64,000 nucleotides of DNA, from the NCBI RefSeq assembly GCF_000063545.1, contig NC_009488.1, positions 1,364,001 through 1,428,000 of the forward strand. Direction: 5' to 3'. The notes under the pieces are model-generated. The model was not told where the DNA came from. It did not search any database and saw only the letters and a program-made list of their open reading frames with translations. This document shows, piece by piece, positions 9,747 through 21,170 of the stretch. Both the position numbers and the translations under genes were made by a program. Every line of letters starts with the position of its first letter. The first letter of the stretch is position 1. The DNA comes from Orientia tsutsugamushi str. Boryong (lineage in GTDB: Bacteria > Pseudomonadota > Alphaproteobacteria > Rickettsiales > Rickettsiaceae).

Positions 9747-11446
9747 TTATTATTAATCTTATTAATAATAAATTGTTGTACAATGGATAATATATTATTC
9801 CATGTCCAATAAATTAGCAACCCAGCTGGAAAATTATTAAACACTATTAAAAGAATTAATGGCATAAACTTTAATACTTGAGCTTGAGCAGGATCAGCAG
9901 TAGGAGCTGGATTTATTTTTTGCTGCAGTATCATTGTTGCAGATGTTAAAACTGGTAAAGCACCAATATTTAAAAACCCAGGTACATGAAAAGGTAGCAA
10001 TCCAAATAGGTTAAATATACAAGTTGGATCAAGAGCTGATAGATCTTTGATCCAACTTAAAAAAGGAGCATGCCTCATTTCTATAGTCACATGTAAAACC
10101 TTATATAGCGAAAAGAAAATAGGAAGTTGAATTAATGACTGCAGAAAGCTTCCAGCAAGACTTACTTTTTCTTTCTTATATAGAGCCATTATTTCTTGGT
10201 GAAGTTTAATTTTATCATCTCCATATAGTTCTTGAAGACGTTGAATTCTAGGCTGTAAGTCGCGCATCTTTTTCATTGAAGAGTAAGATCGATTAGAAAA
10301 ACTAAACATCATTATTTTTATTAATATAGTAACAATTAAAATACTTACACCAAAATTACCACAGTATTTATAGAAAAAACTCAAAGTATAAAAAAGAGGC
10401 TTAGTAAGAATATAGAACCAACCAAAATCAATTGCTCTGTCAAATAGCTTAATATTGTATTTTTCAGCATAATAGTCTAGTAATTTTACTTCCTTAGCTC
10501 CAAGAAATAGATGATGTACAACCGATAAACTTCCGCCATCGGAATTTACTACTTCTTTAGGAGATAAGAAACTAACTTGGTATTTTTCAAATCCAGCTTT
10601 ACCATACATAAAACTTGTAGAATAACGATATTTAACGTCAGGAATAAAAGATGTTAGCCAATATTTATCACTTATACCTAGCCAATGAACAACATTAAGA
10701 TTATAATCAATATGTTTTTTTTCCTTTAATTTATTGTAAGTTACCTCATTTAAGTAACTATCAATAGATGCTATAGGCCCTTGAAAAATGTTAGCAGAAT
10801 TTTCATTTTCTGCTAAATTGCGATGTATTAGACCATGAAATTGAACAGCAAGTTGTTGCTTGCTGTTATTAACAATCGATTGGTTAATTGTAAACATATA
10901 ATTGTCATCTATTGATACACTAACTATAAACTGTACATTATGTTTATTAGTCCAGGTAAAAGTTGTTGTATCATTAGCTTGTAGTATAGACTTATCAGTT
11001 TGCCATAATGTATCGCTATTTGGAAAATCAGAATCTGCATTTTTAGCACAGTACCAGCCAACTTCAGCAAAGTAAGCTGTTGCTGTTTCTGAAGGAGATA
11101 ATAGTTCAACATCAGGACTATTTTCTAGAACATCTTGTTTATAACCTACAAGTATCAAGTCATCAAATCTTAATCCTTTTAATGAAATTGACCCATGCAG
11201 CTTATTTGTCATAATTTTTACTCTGGTACTATAGTCAATTATATCTACTTTATCTTTAATTTTTAATGCAGATTCATGTAGTAAATATTGATTAGTACTA
11301 GAACGCTTGTTATACTCTATTTTTTCTTTCTGGGCATTAGACATTTTTATTAAGCGTGGTTTTTCATAAAAGAAGTGCCATCCTAAAATAATTGCCAATG
11401 ACAAAGTTATTGCTAAAATAAGATTTAGCCTATTATCACTATCCAT
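9743..11446 (-). CDS. yidC: Membrane protein insertase YidC
   Basis: Inserts and folds inner-membrane proteins, alone or with SecYEG. The 567-aa product has an N-terminal membrane segment (LILAITLSLAIILGWHFFY, ~9-27), a large periplasmic beta domain (~40-340) and the conserved C-terminal insertase core. The core shows FGVSILIVTILIKIMMF, SLIQLPIFFSLYKVL and further hydrophobic segments ending near NNFPAGLLIYWTWNN. Length is normal for a Gram-negative YidC. It is the first gene of the yidC-engB-argB-like operon. Its upstream region (11447-11860) is free of genes. Confidence 0.97.
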   Translation of the reverse strand: MDSDNRLNLILAITLSLAIILGWHFFYEKPRLIKMSNAQKEKIEYNKRSSTNQYLLHESALKIKDKVDIIDYSTRVKIMTNKLHGSISLKGLRFDDLILVGYKQDVLENSPDVELLSPSETATAYFAEVGWYCAKNADSDFPNSDTLWQTDKSILQANDTTTFTWTNKHNVQFIVSVSIDDNYMFTINQSIVNNSKQQLAVQFHGLIHRNLAENENSANIFQGPIASIDSYLNEVTYNKLKEKKHIDYNLNVVHWLGISDKYWLTSFIPDVKYRYSTSFMYGKAGFEKYQVSFLSPKEVVNSDGGSLSVVHHLFLGAKEVKLLDYYAEKYNIKLFDRAIDFGWFYILTKPLFYTLSFFYKYCGNFGVSILIVTILIKIMMFSFSNRSYSSMKKMRDLQPRIQRLQELYGDDKIKLHQEIMALYKKEKVSLAGSFLQSLIQLPIFFSLYKVLHVTIEMRHAPFLSWIKDLSALDPTCIFNLFGLLPFHVPGFLNIGALPVLTSATMILQQKINPAPTADPAQAQVLKFMPLILLIVFNNFPAGLLIYWTWNNILSIVQQFIINKINNK

Positions 11447-11862
11447 TACTTAAATTTTAATTTTTATGATTCCGTTAACTTTGTTTCTATAGGATTTATA
11501 CAAAATAAGCAATAAAAATTGTCCTACTACTATGCTCTATTGACAAAATATGTTCAGTAATAGAAGAGATGTTACCATGTCTTCCATCCACTAAGGTGTG
11601 CTTCAAGTGATGATGGTGAGGTGATTTTTTCAACTCTAGTTTCTATCACAGGCCTTATCAAACGTAATGTATGGATTTTCAGCAATTACCTGCACTTTCC
11701 TGATAACTTTATATCATTGCCTATAGCTTATCTGCTGTTAAAGGTCTATAATATCGAATTTGGTAATTATTATACAGTCTCATCTTCTGATATAACTTTC
11801 TTCTACTATACCTTTTCCAGTCTAAGCTATTCGATGATCCACATGATTGCATTAGATGGTGT
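11447..11862. other. Gene-free region upstream of yidC
   Basis: It should hold the yidC promoter just above 11446. An 86-codon open frame at 11621-11881 (plus strand) has no recognisable motif and runs into the intron remnant, so I do not call it a gene. Confidence 0.4.
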
Positions 11863-12153
11863 GTGCATCAAGATAAGGTGAATTAATCTTACTGGTGAAA
11901 ATCCAGTTATGGAAGGATAAGCTACTTCCACTATATAGCGAGTTTTGTGCTGCTGAAGGTAGCAACAGTAGTAAAGCGTAGACAGTGAAACATTCGAGCA
12001 GAAACCAAATGGTGAACGTGATAGCCCTGAAAGTAAGATGTAGTTGGAAGCCGATATATTCTACTACATAGTAGGCAAAAGAAGATTGGAGGTTAAACTA
12101 GTGAAAATCCAAAAGTCTTCAACCACCGGGGGCGCATGTGTCAGCTAGTTTGT
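11863..12153 (+). ncRNA. Group II intron 5' remnant (domain I)
   Basis: The sequence begins GTGCATCAAGATAAGGTG, close to the canonical GUGYG intron start. It matches, on the opposite strand, the 5' half at 61789-61380: AATCTTACTGGTGAAAATCC, CAAATGGTGAACGTGATAGC and TCAACCACCGG are all shared. It is cut off at 12153 by a foldback element. No RT coding region follows. The ribozyme is truncated and inactive. Confidence 0.7.
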
Positions 12154-12154
12154 A

Positions 12155-12532
12155 AACGCCAGATTAGGATAAGGGAAAGCATGAAAAGCATAATGCAAAA
12201 GGTATACAAGAGATAATGTACAATTATAATTATGTGAGATATTAAATATAGTTTTAATTAATAGCCATTTATTTATTGCTCGCATGTCTCTGCAAATGCA
12301 AATTTAGAATAAGAAACAGTTAGAAAGAGATAATATACAAGTGTTAGAATGGTCAATGTTCAGGTTATTAAGTATAGTATTATGAACTAATACTTGTAGA
12401 AATATGAGCAATAAATAAACTGTTATTAATTGAAATTATATTTAAATATATCGCATAATTTAATTGCACATTATCTCTCGCAGGCCTTTTACATTATGCC
12501 TTCTCTGCTTTTTCTTATCCTAAACTTGCGTT
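12155..12532. mobile_element. Foldback MITE with IS982-type ends, 378 bp
   Basis: The left end AACGCCAGATTAGGATAAG and the right end CTTATCCTAAACTTGCGTT are inverted copies of each other. Both match the IS982 termini at 25352 and 27252. Inverse pairing continues inwards: GCAAAAGGTATACAAGAGATAATG against CATTATCTCTCGCAGGCCTTTT, and ATTTATTTATTGCTC against GAGCAATAAATAAAC, so the whole element can fold into one long imperfect hairpin. No coding capacity is seen. A relative lies at 52605-52855. It would be mobilised by an IS982 transposase in trans (inference). Confidence 0.7.
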
Positions 12533-12607
12533 ATTATACATAAGAGTAAAAAGCTATAATCTTTACTTTTACTACTTTCCATTACTCTCCTTATATCAAA
12601 CTCTGGG
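12533..12607. repeat. Arm of the TTTGATATAA palindromic repeat family
   Basis: TACATAAGAGTAAAAAGCTATAATC through TATATCAAACTCTGG is nearly identical to 19075-19141. It is the right arm of a foldback repeat whose full copies are at 18858-19143 and 30262-30531. Confidence 0.5.
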
Positions 12608-12639
12608 TACTTTATCTTTTACTATAAGTCTATAATGTT

Positions 12640-13080
12640 CAATGGCATTGAAATCTTGAAAATAAGTTGTAGATATAATAAATTACATCTTGCAGATTCT
12701 ATCAAGACTTAAAATCACTTCACCTTATAGAAAACTCTTATATTATCTAATATTACTGTTTGTCCAGGCATTAACTCCTTGATTAATGCAGATTCTACAT
12801 AAACATCAAAAATACTTTAATACTTTTATTGCAATCACCCTAAATAAAAAAGTAGCAATACTGTCCTATCTTTTGTAATTATATTAATTAATGCTATAAA
12901 CACATTAATTAATATATGCTTCATTTTTGGATGATAAAAATTTTTTTATAGCTATATCCAAGTTTTCTTGATTGCCATTAGTATTGAGCTACTCAAAATC
13001 TTTCCAGCATACAAAACATATAAATTCTTTGCACTGGTTTTATCTGTAGTATTCTATACTCTACTATTACCTTATCTCGA
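12640..13080 (-). pseudogene. IS630-family transposase remnant
   Basis: On the minus strand a frame reads FDVYVESALIKELMPGQTV then ILDNIRVF, matching the C-terminal DDE block of IS630 transposases (large hydrophobic, PGQ, V-x-DN-x-xFH). It then decays through stops to ESARCNLLYLQ, where intact members have EAAG-x-LL-LPPYSPD. No ends are recognised. Confidence 0.55.
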
Positions 13081-13105
13081 ACTTGATTAATAAAAGCTTT
13101 TTGGT

Positions 13106-13182
13106 TGGTGGGCGATAGAGGATTCGAACCACTGACCCTTACGACGTCAACGTAATGCTCTAACCAACTGAGCTAATCGCCC
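13106..13182 (-). tRNA. tRNA-Val (GAC)
   Basis: The minus strand starts GGGCGATTAGCTCAGTTGG and folds as a cloverleaf. The acceptor is GGGCGAT/ATCGCCC, the D stem is GCTC/GAGC, and the anticodon stem TTACG/CGTAA carries the loop TTGACGT, giving anticodon GAC (Val). The T arm holds TTCGAAT with one T-T mismatch in the stem. Discriminator A is followed by an encoded CCA (13108-13106). It begins 10 bases after the permease stop on the same strand, so it may be co-transcribed. Confidence 0.95.
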
Positions 13183-13192
13183 TATTAATATC

Positions 13193-14611
13193 TCATTGCT
13201 TGCTCTTATAAGCTAATGCTTGACAAGATTGTTTTGCATAGTAGAAGATAAAATATAATACCAATACTAATATCATCCAAGCAATAATTATTTTTCCAGT
13301 ATCAAGTAAATTACCATCTTCATCAAGAATTTGCTTAAACAACAAATAAATACAAGATACTAATGATATCGGAGCAACAACAAATACAGCAGGGCACTTA
13401 AATGCTCTAACAGCATTAGGCATTTTGATTCTAAGCAGCATTACTATTACAGATACTACCATATAATCAATAAGCGCCCCCATACTTGATAGCTGAGCTA
13501 CTGTTTGATAAGGAAAAAAACCTCCAATTAAGGCTACTATTACCGCAAAAAATAAAATAGCAACGTATGGACTATCATATGTAGGATGTACTTTTTGAAA
13601 AATTTTTGGCAATAATCCATCTCTAGCAATAGCAAAGAATATTCTTGATTGCCCATAAATATTTAGCATTAAAACTGTAGTCATGCCACTAATTGCTCCA
13701 ATTGCAACAATTGCTGATCCAATAGTACTACCGTTAAGTTTTAAAGCATAAGCTAACGGTTGAGCGTTATCAAGCTGATCAAATGTGGCCATACCAGTTA
13801 ATAATCCAGCAATAACAACATAAACTATTGTTGAGATTATTAGAGAGCCTATGATGCCTACTGTCAAATCCTTTGTAGGATTTTTACATTCTTCAGCAGC
13901 TGCTGCTAATACACTAAATCCAGTAAATGCAAAAAACAAAATAGATGCTCCAACCAAAGTACTATTAACTGTAAAAGGCATAAAATTTTTCCAATTCTCT
14001 GCTTGAAAATGTGGAGCTGCAACAATTATAAAAATCCCAACTGATAAAAGCTTAACAATAACTAAAATTATATTTAACCTTTTGCTATCACTTGTTCCTA
14101 AATATAAAATAAAGCTAGCAAAAGCAACAATTAGTACTGCTGGTAGATTTATAATGCCACCTTCAAATGGAGTAGCAGCATATATTTTTGGTATAATTAT
14201 TCCACCTGCTTCTAATATACCCTGAGTATAAGCTGACCAACTAGCTGCTACAGTAGCAGCACCAAATGTTAATTCTAAAATTATAACACTAGCCATTATC
14301 CAAGCAAATACTTCCCCAAGCGCTATATAAGAATAAGTATAAACGCTACCAGATGCAGGAATCATAACTGCAAGTTCAGTATATGCTAAAGCTACTAATA
14401 TACAAACAACTCCAGCTATAATATAAGATATTGTTACTGCAGGTCCAGAATATTTAGCAGCTACCATACCAGTTAACGAAAATACTCCAGTACCAATAAT
14501 AGCTCCAAGCCCTAACAATATTAAGTCAAAAGCAGTAAAGCTTTTTTTTAAGTTGTTGCTACTCGTCGTAGACTTAGCTAAGTCAAAATTTTTTTTTCTG
14601 AATATACTCAT
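13193..14611 (-). CDS. APC-family amino-acid permease
   Basis: Inner-membrane transporter of the amino acid-polyamine-organocation superfamily, 472 aa with about 12 hydrophobic segments. TM1 carries the substrate-binding signature GLGAIIGTGVFSLTG (~residue 34). TM6 has FFAFTGFSVLAAAAEECKNP (~225), typical of the cationic amino acid / YfnA-like branch. An obligate intracellular bacterium would use it to take amino acids from the host cytosol (inference); the exact substrate cannot be read. The ATG start (14611) precedes a short Lys/Asn-rich N-terminus. It looks intact and is followed by tRNA-Val. Confidence 0.88.
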   Translation of the reverse strand: MSIFRKKNFDLAKSTTSSNNLKKSFTAFDLILLGLGAIIGTGVFSLTGMVAAKYSGPAVTISYIIAGVVCILVALAYTELAVMIPASGSVYTYSYIALGEVFAWIMASVIILELTFGAATVAASWSAYTQGILEAGGIIIPKIYAATPFEGGIINLPAVLIVAFASFILYLGTSDSKRLNIILVIVKLLSVGIFIIVAAPHFQAENWKNFMPFTVNSTLVGASILFFAFTGFSVLAAAAEECKNPTKDLTVGIIGSLIISTIVYVVIAGLLTGMATFDQLDNAQPLAYALKLNGSTIGSAIVAIGAISGMTTVLMLNIYGQSRIFFAIARDGLLPKIFQKVHPTYDSPYVAILFFAVIVALIGGFFPYQTVAQLSSMGALIDYMVVSVIVMLLRIKMPNAVRAFKCPAVFVVAPISLVSCIYLLFKQILDEDGNLLDTGKIIIAWMILVLVLYFIFYYAKQSCQALAYKSKQ

Positions 14612-14902
14612 ACATTATACTAAAATTAAATGCACTACATTTTTTTATATCAGCATTTCTAAAATTCTAAGAAGAATTTACGAGGTATTTTAAGGACTAA
14701 ATTTTAAAATTATAAATTACTTTATCTAAATAACTCTGCTACATTATATACAAATTACTATGCTTTGCAAGAATTAAATTTTTAATACTATCTATCACAA
14801 ATAATACACATGAAAAACTACATTTGACATTAAGCTGCAAATTTAGTACTTTTTGTAAAGTTTTTTTTATAGATTTCATGGATAATTTTAAGGAGTAGAA
14901 AT

Positions 14903-15427
14903 ATGTTGTCACAGATTTTACCAGTATTATTATTTGGCTGCATTCTAGGATTAAATATAACAAATAAGCTGATAGTATGCTCTTTCTTGTTTATATTATC
15001 AGTCTTAATTACTAATCTTATGGCAAAGTTATATCATACAGCTAATGCAATTAGTATTGCAATGTTATGTGTATTGGGAAGCCTTGCCTTAAATTGGTAT
15101 AACATCAATATTTTGTTTATAGGTTCATCTGCTGCAATTACCATATCACTATTTTGCAGTACAAATCTATTTAATATTCTTGATAAGAAATTTGCGTTGT
15201 CATTTCCAATTAGCAATTTAATTAGTTCTGCTATAGTAGCCATAATAGATAGTATTATTGTTTCTATTGCTTTGTTAAACAAATTTCAACTTAATAAAGT
15301 TGTAGAAATATGTCTTAAAGATTGCGTTTTTAAGCTATCGTATGTATCAGTAATAACTATTTGTATATATGCAGTACTATATTTTATAGAGCATTTAAGA
15401 AAAACAAATGTCGCCAGTAAGGCATAA
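14903..15427 (+). CDS. Polytopic membrane protein, possibly VUT/queuosine-precursor transporter family
   Basis: The 174-aa product has five or six hydrophobic segments. The segment FPISNLISSAIVAIIDSIIV (~residue 95) resembles the N-x-x-S-x-x-x-x-x-x-x-D block of the VUT (YhhQ-like) transporters that import queuosine precursors, but the rest is diverged. An AAGGAG ribosome site precedes the ATG (14903). It is convergent with gyrB, ending 30 bases from its stop. Intact. The membrane call is firm; the family call is tentative. Confidence 0.6.
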   Translation: MLSQILPVLLFGCILGLNITNKLIVCSFLFILSVLITNLMAKLYHTANAISIAMLCVLGSLALNWYNINILFIGSSAAITISLFCSTNLFNILDKKFALSFPISNLISSAIVAIIDSIIVSIALLNKFQLNKVVEICLKDCVFKLSYVSVITICIYAVLYFIEHLRKTNVASKA

Positions 15428-15456
15428 TTTATAATGCCAGCAAAAATTATATTTAT

Positions 15457-17907
<2,451 letters not shown>

Positions 17908-17996
17908 TTAGTGGAAAAACCTATTATGATAACATATAGTATAATCTTTAAGAAGTCAAAAATACTTAAATCAATATTACACAGCGAGAAATTAAA

Positions 17997-18857
17997 ATGT
18001 ATAAATATGAAACTCCCATTAACTTATCTGATATAGTCAAAAATTATGAAGTCATATTATTTGATATATACGGAGTATTGCTAGAGAATAACATTCCGTA
18101 TACTAAAACAATAGAAGTGGTTAACAATCTATCAAAAAGTATAAAAATATGTTTTGTATCTAATACTCCTCAGCCAGTTCAGCATTCTAGTAATAGACTT
18201 AATACTTATGGAATCAATGCCGCTCCACAAAATGTTTATACTTCTGGTGAAATAGCTAGAGAAATATTAAAGAATTCAGGTAAAAATCTTAAAATTGATA
18301 ATCCTATTGTATTTCATTTAGGGCCCGACTTTAAAAAAAATGTATTAGAAGATCTCCCTATTAAAACTACTGAAAAAATTCATGATGCTAATATATTACT
18401 TTTAACAGCATTTGAGGATTATGAAGAAAAGTTAGATCAATATAATTCTATGTTTCAAACTGCTATAACTAACAAAGCAATATGTCTTTGCGCAAATCCA
18501 GATATTATAAATCCATTTGAAAACAAAAATAGATATTGCGCTGGATATTTTAGTGCTATTTATAAATCTATGGGAGGAAAAGTAGTATATAGCGGTAAAC
18601 CACATTCAGAAATTTTTCAAGCTGTATTAAATACCTTAGCACAAAATGTCAAAAAAGAAAAAATACTAATGATAGGGGATACTTTAGAAACAGATATTCT
18701 TGGAGCAAATAACATAGGCATAGATTCAGCTCTAGTGTTAACAGGAAATGCTTTTAGAATAGCTAAAACTTCAAATGTTCCTGATCAAATTAATATACTT
18801 AAAAATGCATTTAAACTAAAAAATATTTATCCAAAATACATAATTAACATCATTTAA
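17997..18857 (+). CDS. HAD-superfamily hydrolase, NagD-like (class IIA)
   Basis: Small-molecule phosphatase of the haloacid dehalogenase fold. Motif I is FDIYGVLLENN (~residue 23) with the nucleophile Asp in DxYG, motif II is CFVSNTP (~57), and the last motif is MIGDTLETDILGANN (~222) with acidic residues for Mg2+. The 286-aa length and the cap between motifs II and III fit the HAD-IIA / TIGR01459-type family common in alphaproteobacteria. The substrate is unknown. The stop codon touches the start of a palindromic repeat. Intact. Confidence 0.85.
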   Translation: MYKYETPINLSDIVKNYEVILFDIYGVLLENNIPYTKTIEVVNNLSKSIKICFVSNTPQPVQHSSNRLNTYGINAAPQNVYTSGEIAREILKNSGKNLKIDNPIVFHLGPDFKKNVLEDLPIKTTEKIHDANILLLTAFEDYEEKLDQYNSMFQTAITNKAICLCANPDIINPFENKNRYCAGYFSAIYKSMGGKVVYSGKPHSEIFQAVLNTLAQNVKKEKILMIGDTLETDILGANNIGIDSALVLTGNAFRIAKTSNVPDQINILKNAFKLKNIYPKYIINII

Positions 18858-19143
18858 CCAGTTTCGGATAATAAAAATGACAGAGAGTAGAGCAAGTAAG
18901 TATTTCAGCAATAGTTAAACGCTAAAAAATATAAAAAAGATAAGAATAAAGAAGTAATTATTAAAAACATAAAAAGAAACAAGAAAAACGACTATGATGT
19001 CTATAGCAAAGATTTTTTGTTAATAAGAAGGCTTATAGCAAGTGAAAGCAGAAAAATAATATTTAACACTATTATACATAAGAGTAAAAAGTCTATAATC
19101 TTTACTTTCTACTACTTTCCATTATTCCTTATATCAAACTCAG
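18858..19143. repeat. Palindromic foldback repeat (CCAG...TTATATC family)
   Basis: Starts AACCAGTTTCGGATAATAAA directly after the HAD stop and ends CTTATATCAAACTCAG. Between them are AAAGAAACAAGAAAAACGACTATGATG and a right arm ACATAAGAGTAAAAAGTCTA that recurs at 12540 and, more diverged, at 27.7 kb and 52.9 kb. No reading frame is seen. Function unknown; the position at gene 3' ends suggests neutral insertion sites. Confidence 0.5.
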
Positions 19144-19216
19144 AATATGTTAGCCTATACTTAGCTCTTGCATAATACAAAATTTAATGTATAAATACTT
19201 TTATATTTATTTATAA

Positions 19217-19291
19217 GGCCCCTTCGTCTAGCGGTTAGGACATCACCCTTTCACGGTGGAAACACGGGTTCGATTCCCGTAGGGGTCACCA
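19217..19291 (+). tRNA. tRNA-Glu (TTC)
   Basis: Starts GGCCCCTTCGTCTAGCGG and folds with acceptor GGCCCCT/AGGGGTC, D stem GTCT/AGGA-C, anticodon stem CACC/GGTG with loop CTTTCAC (anticodon TTC, Glu), and T arm ACGGG/TTCGATT/CCCGT. Discriminator A is followed by an encoded CCA. It lies alone between a foldback repeat and the antiporter operon. It has no integrase next to it, so it does not look like an element attachment site. Confidence 0.95.
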
Positions 19292-19419
19292 CTTAGGCTT
19301 TGACTTGGCTCGCTTTTTCCTGTTTGTTTGCAAAACTGCAGCTGCTATTAATACTTGATTATAACCGGCATTTAATAGTACAATATTATTTAGATAAATA
19401 ATATTTATTCCAGTTACAT

Positions 19420-19749
19420 ATGCTTCATATTTTGATTAACAGTTGTGGCTTCTTTTTTCTATCCTGCGGGTTATTCTTCATTATCTCAAGTGTAGTTGGA
19501 CTAAGCAGATTTCATGATTTTTATGCTAAAGTACATGCTGCAGGAGTATCTGATAGTTGTGGGATACCGATGTCATTAATTGGCTTAACTATCATTAATT
19601 ATCAAAGCATTAGTATTTTTAAAATCTTAATTTTAATCACTTTAATATATATTTTAGGGCCAACAGCTGCTCATATATTGCTTAAAACATGGTATAATTG
19701 TAATAGTCAGTCTGAATCTACAAAAATTAATACAGATTCAAACACATGA
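19420..19749 (+). CDS. mnhG: Cation/proton antiporter subunit G (MnhG/MrpG/PhaG)
   Basis: Small membrane subunit of the multisubunit Na+(or K+)/H+ antiporter. The 109-aa product has three hydrophobic segments and the family signature GLSRFHDFYAKVHAAG (~residue 28) after the first segment. It is the first gene of a tight plus-strand operon (19420-24135); its stop overlaps the next start by four bases. Having subunit G at the front is unlike the usual A-to-G order. Intact. Confidence 0.88.
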   Translation: MLHILINSCGFFFLSCGLFFIISSVVGLSRFHDFYAKVHAAGVSDSCGIPMSLIGLTIINYQSISIFKILILITLIYILGPTAAHILLKTWYNCNSQSESTKINTDSNT

Positions 19750-20336
19750 TGCTATCTGCTAATTATTTTCCAAATTTACCTCTAGAATTTAATATTGCTA
19801 ACATATTTTTATACATGTTCTGTTTTTTGTTAATTGTAGTAAATATACATTTAGCACTAAGCTATAATTTGCTAAAATCTATATTGTTAATGTCATTATC
19901 TAGCTTAATTATTTGCATATGCTACTTATTAATGGATGCTCCAGATGTAGCAATGACTGAAGCATCTCTTGGCGCTTGTCTATCAACTGCAATATTATTA
20001 AAAATAGCTAAGAAACTACAACTTAGTTTTAACTCAGCAGAAAAGTTACCAGTATATAAAAATATACTTTGCAGCTTACTATGTATACTGTTTGCAGTAT
20101 GCTTTATGTTAGTTTGTTATGACCTACCTGATTTTGGTCAACTATCAACTCCAATGCATCAACATATTTCAAAATACTATATTAATAATACTACAGAACA
20201 AATTGGCATTCCATCATTTGTAGCTGCTATACTGGCTAGCTATAGAGGATACGATACTTTAGGAGAAACTACAGTAATCCTTTGTGCTGGAATATCAGTA
20301 ATTTTAATTTTTGCTAACAAAAAAACTAATCAATAA
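19746..20336 (+). CDS. Antiporter subunit with DUF4040 and MbhE-like parts (C-terminal MnhA equivalent)
   Basis: The 196-aa membrane protein matches the segment that in standard Mrp systems is the C-terminal end of subunit A. A DUF4040/MbhD part has DAPDVAMTEASLGACLSTA (~residue 64). An MbhE-like part ends with FVAAILASYRGYDTLGETTV (~165). In hydrogenase-type and rickettsial systems these are separate genes. Overlap with mnhG suggests translational coupling. It should contribute to the ion path of the membrane complex. Intact. Confidence 0.82.
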   Translation: MMLSANYFPNLPLEFNIANIFLYMFCFLLIVVNIHLALSYNLLKSILLMSLSSLIICICYLLMDAPDVAMTEASLGACLSTAILLKIAKKLQLSFNSAEKLPVYKNILCSLLCILFAVCFMLVCYDLPDFGQLSTPMHQHISKYYINNTTEQIGIPSFVAAILASYRGYDTLGETTVILCAGISVILIFANKKTNQ

Positions 20337-20356
20337 TAAATTGAAAACAAGTTTCT

Positions 20357-20791
20357 ATGCAAAATAATAATATTATCGTAGCTTCAATTATTGCTAAAAT
20401 TATTACGCCATATATATTGCTTTTTGCATTATATATTCAAATTAATGGTGAAGTTTCTCCTGGAGGGGGTTTTCAAGCAGGATCTATACTTGCTTCTGCA
20501 GTAATTGGGTATGATATTATCTATCCACAACAACTAATTAAATATAACCTAGCAATTCTACCACTTAGTATTATGGGTGCTTTAGGAGTAATGATATATG
20601 GATTAACAGGGTTACTAGCACTATTTTATGGCAAGAATTACTTAAATTATTATGTAATATCCTGTACCAAGTATAGTCAGTCATTAGGTATTTTTATTGT
20701 TGAATTAGGTGTAGGTATAGCAGTAACCGCTAGCTTATTGATTATTTATTATGTATTTGTAATTAATAATGATTATGATACTAACAAGTAA
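20357..20791 (+). CDS. mnhB: Antiporter subunit B (MnhB/MrpB)
   Basis: The 144-aa product has four hydrophobic segments and the MnhB signature GEVSPGGGFQAGSILAS (~residue 31). This family is a fixed part of Mrp antiporters. The gene starts 20 bases after the preceding stop and overlaps mnhC by 23 bases, consistent with coupled expression. Intact. Confidence 0.9.
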   Translation: MQNNNIIVASIIAKIITPYILLFALYIQINGEVSPGGGFQAGSILASAVIGYDIIYPQQLIKYNLAILPLSIMGALGVMIYGLTGLLALFYGKNYLNYYVISCTKYSQSLGIFIVELGVGIAVTASLLIIYYVFVINNDYDTNK

Positions 20792-21170
20792 GTTAATTTA
20801 TTTTTGTTCTGCAGCATTGTTATCCTTAGGGTTATATATAATTCTTAGCAGTTATAATTACATTAAGAAAACCATTGGCTTAGCAGTATTTCAAAACTCT
20901 GTCTTGATTTTTTATATAGCTCTCGCAAAAGCTAAAGAAGGAATAGTGCCAATAGATCAATGTTTTAACCAACTATCTCAACATTGTTCATATATCACTT
21001 ATTCTAGCCCTGTATCACATGTATTAATGCTAACTGCTATTGTTGTAGGTATAGCAACTATGTCTGTAAGTCTTAGTATCATTCGTCAAATTTACCAAAG
21101 TTTTAATAGCTGTAATGAAAATGATATTCTATTAGAGCTACAAAAAATGGAGTTAAAGCCAGATGAGTAA
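20769..21170 (+). CDS. mnhC: Antiporter subunit C (MnhC, NuoK-like)
   Basis: The 133-aa membrane protein is related to NuoK of complex I. It has three hydrophobic segments and the conserved block SHVLMLTAIVVGIATMSVSL (~residue 82), where relatives read ALVLTAIVIG. An insertion with several Cys lies before it. It overlaps its neighbours on both sides (23 bases with mnhB, 8 with mnhD). Intact. Confidence 0.88.
   Translation: MIMILTSKLIYFCSAALLSLGLYIILSSYNYIKKTIGLAVFQNSVLIFYIALAKAKEGIVPIDQCFNQLSQHCSYITYSSPVSHVLMLTAIVVGIATMSVSLSIIRQIYQSFNSCNENDILLELQKMELKPDE

Noticed and set aside
11621-11881. 86-codon plus-strand open frame upstream of yidC
   Set aside because: No motif, no homologue recognised, and its end overlaps group II intron sequence.
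13106-13182. tRNA-Val as a possible RAGE attachment site
   Set aside because: No partial tRNA duplicate or integrase borders it; it lies in the core block next to the permease.
14739-14963. 74-codon minus-strand frame overlapping the membrane protein gene
   Set aside because: It covers an intergenic A+T-rich stretch and the start of the gene at 14903; no family features.
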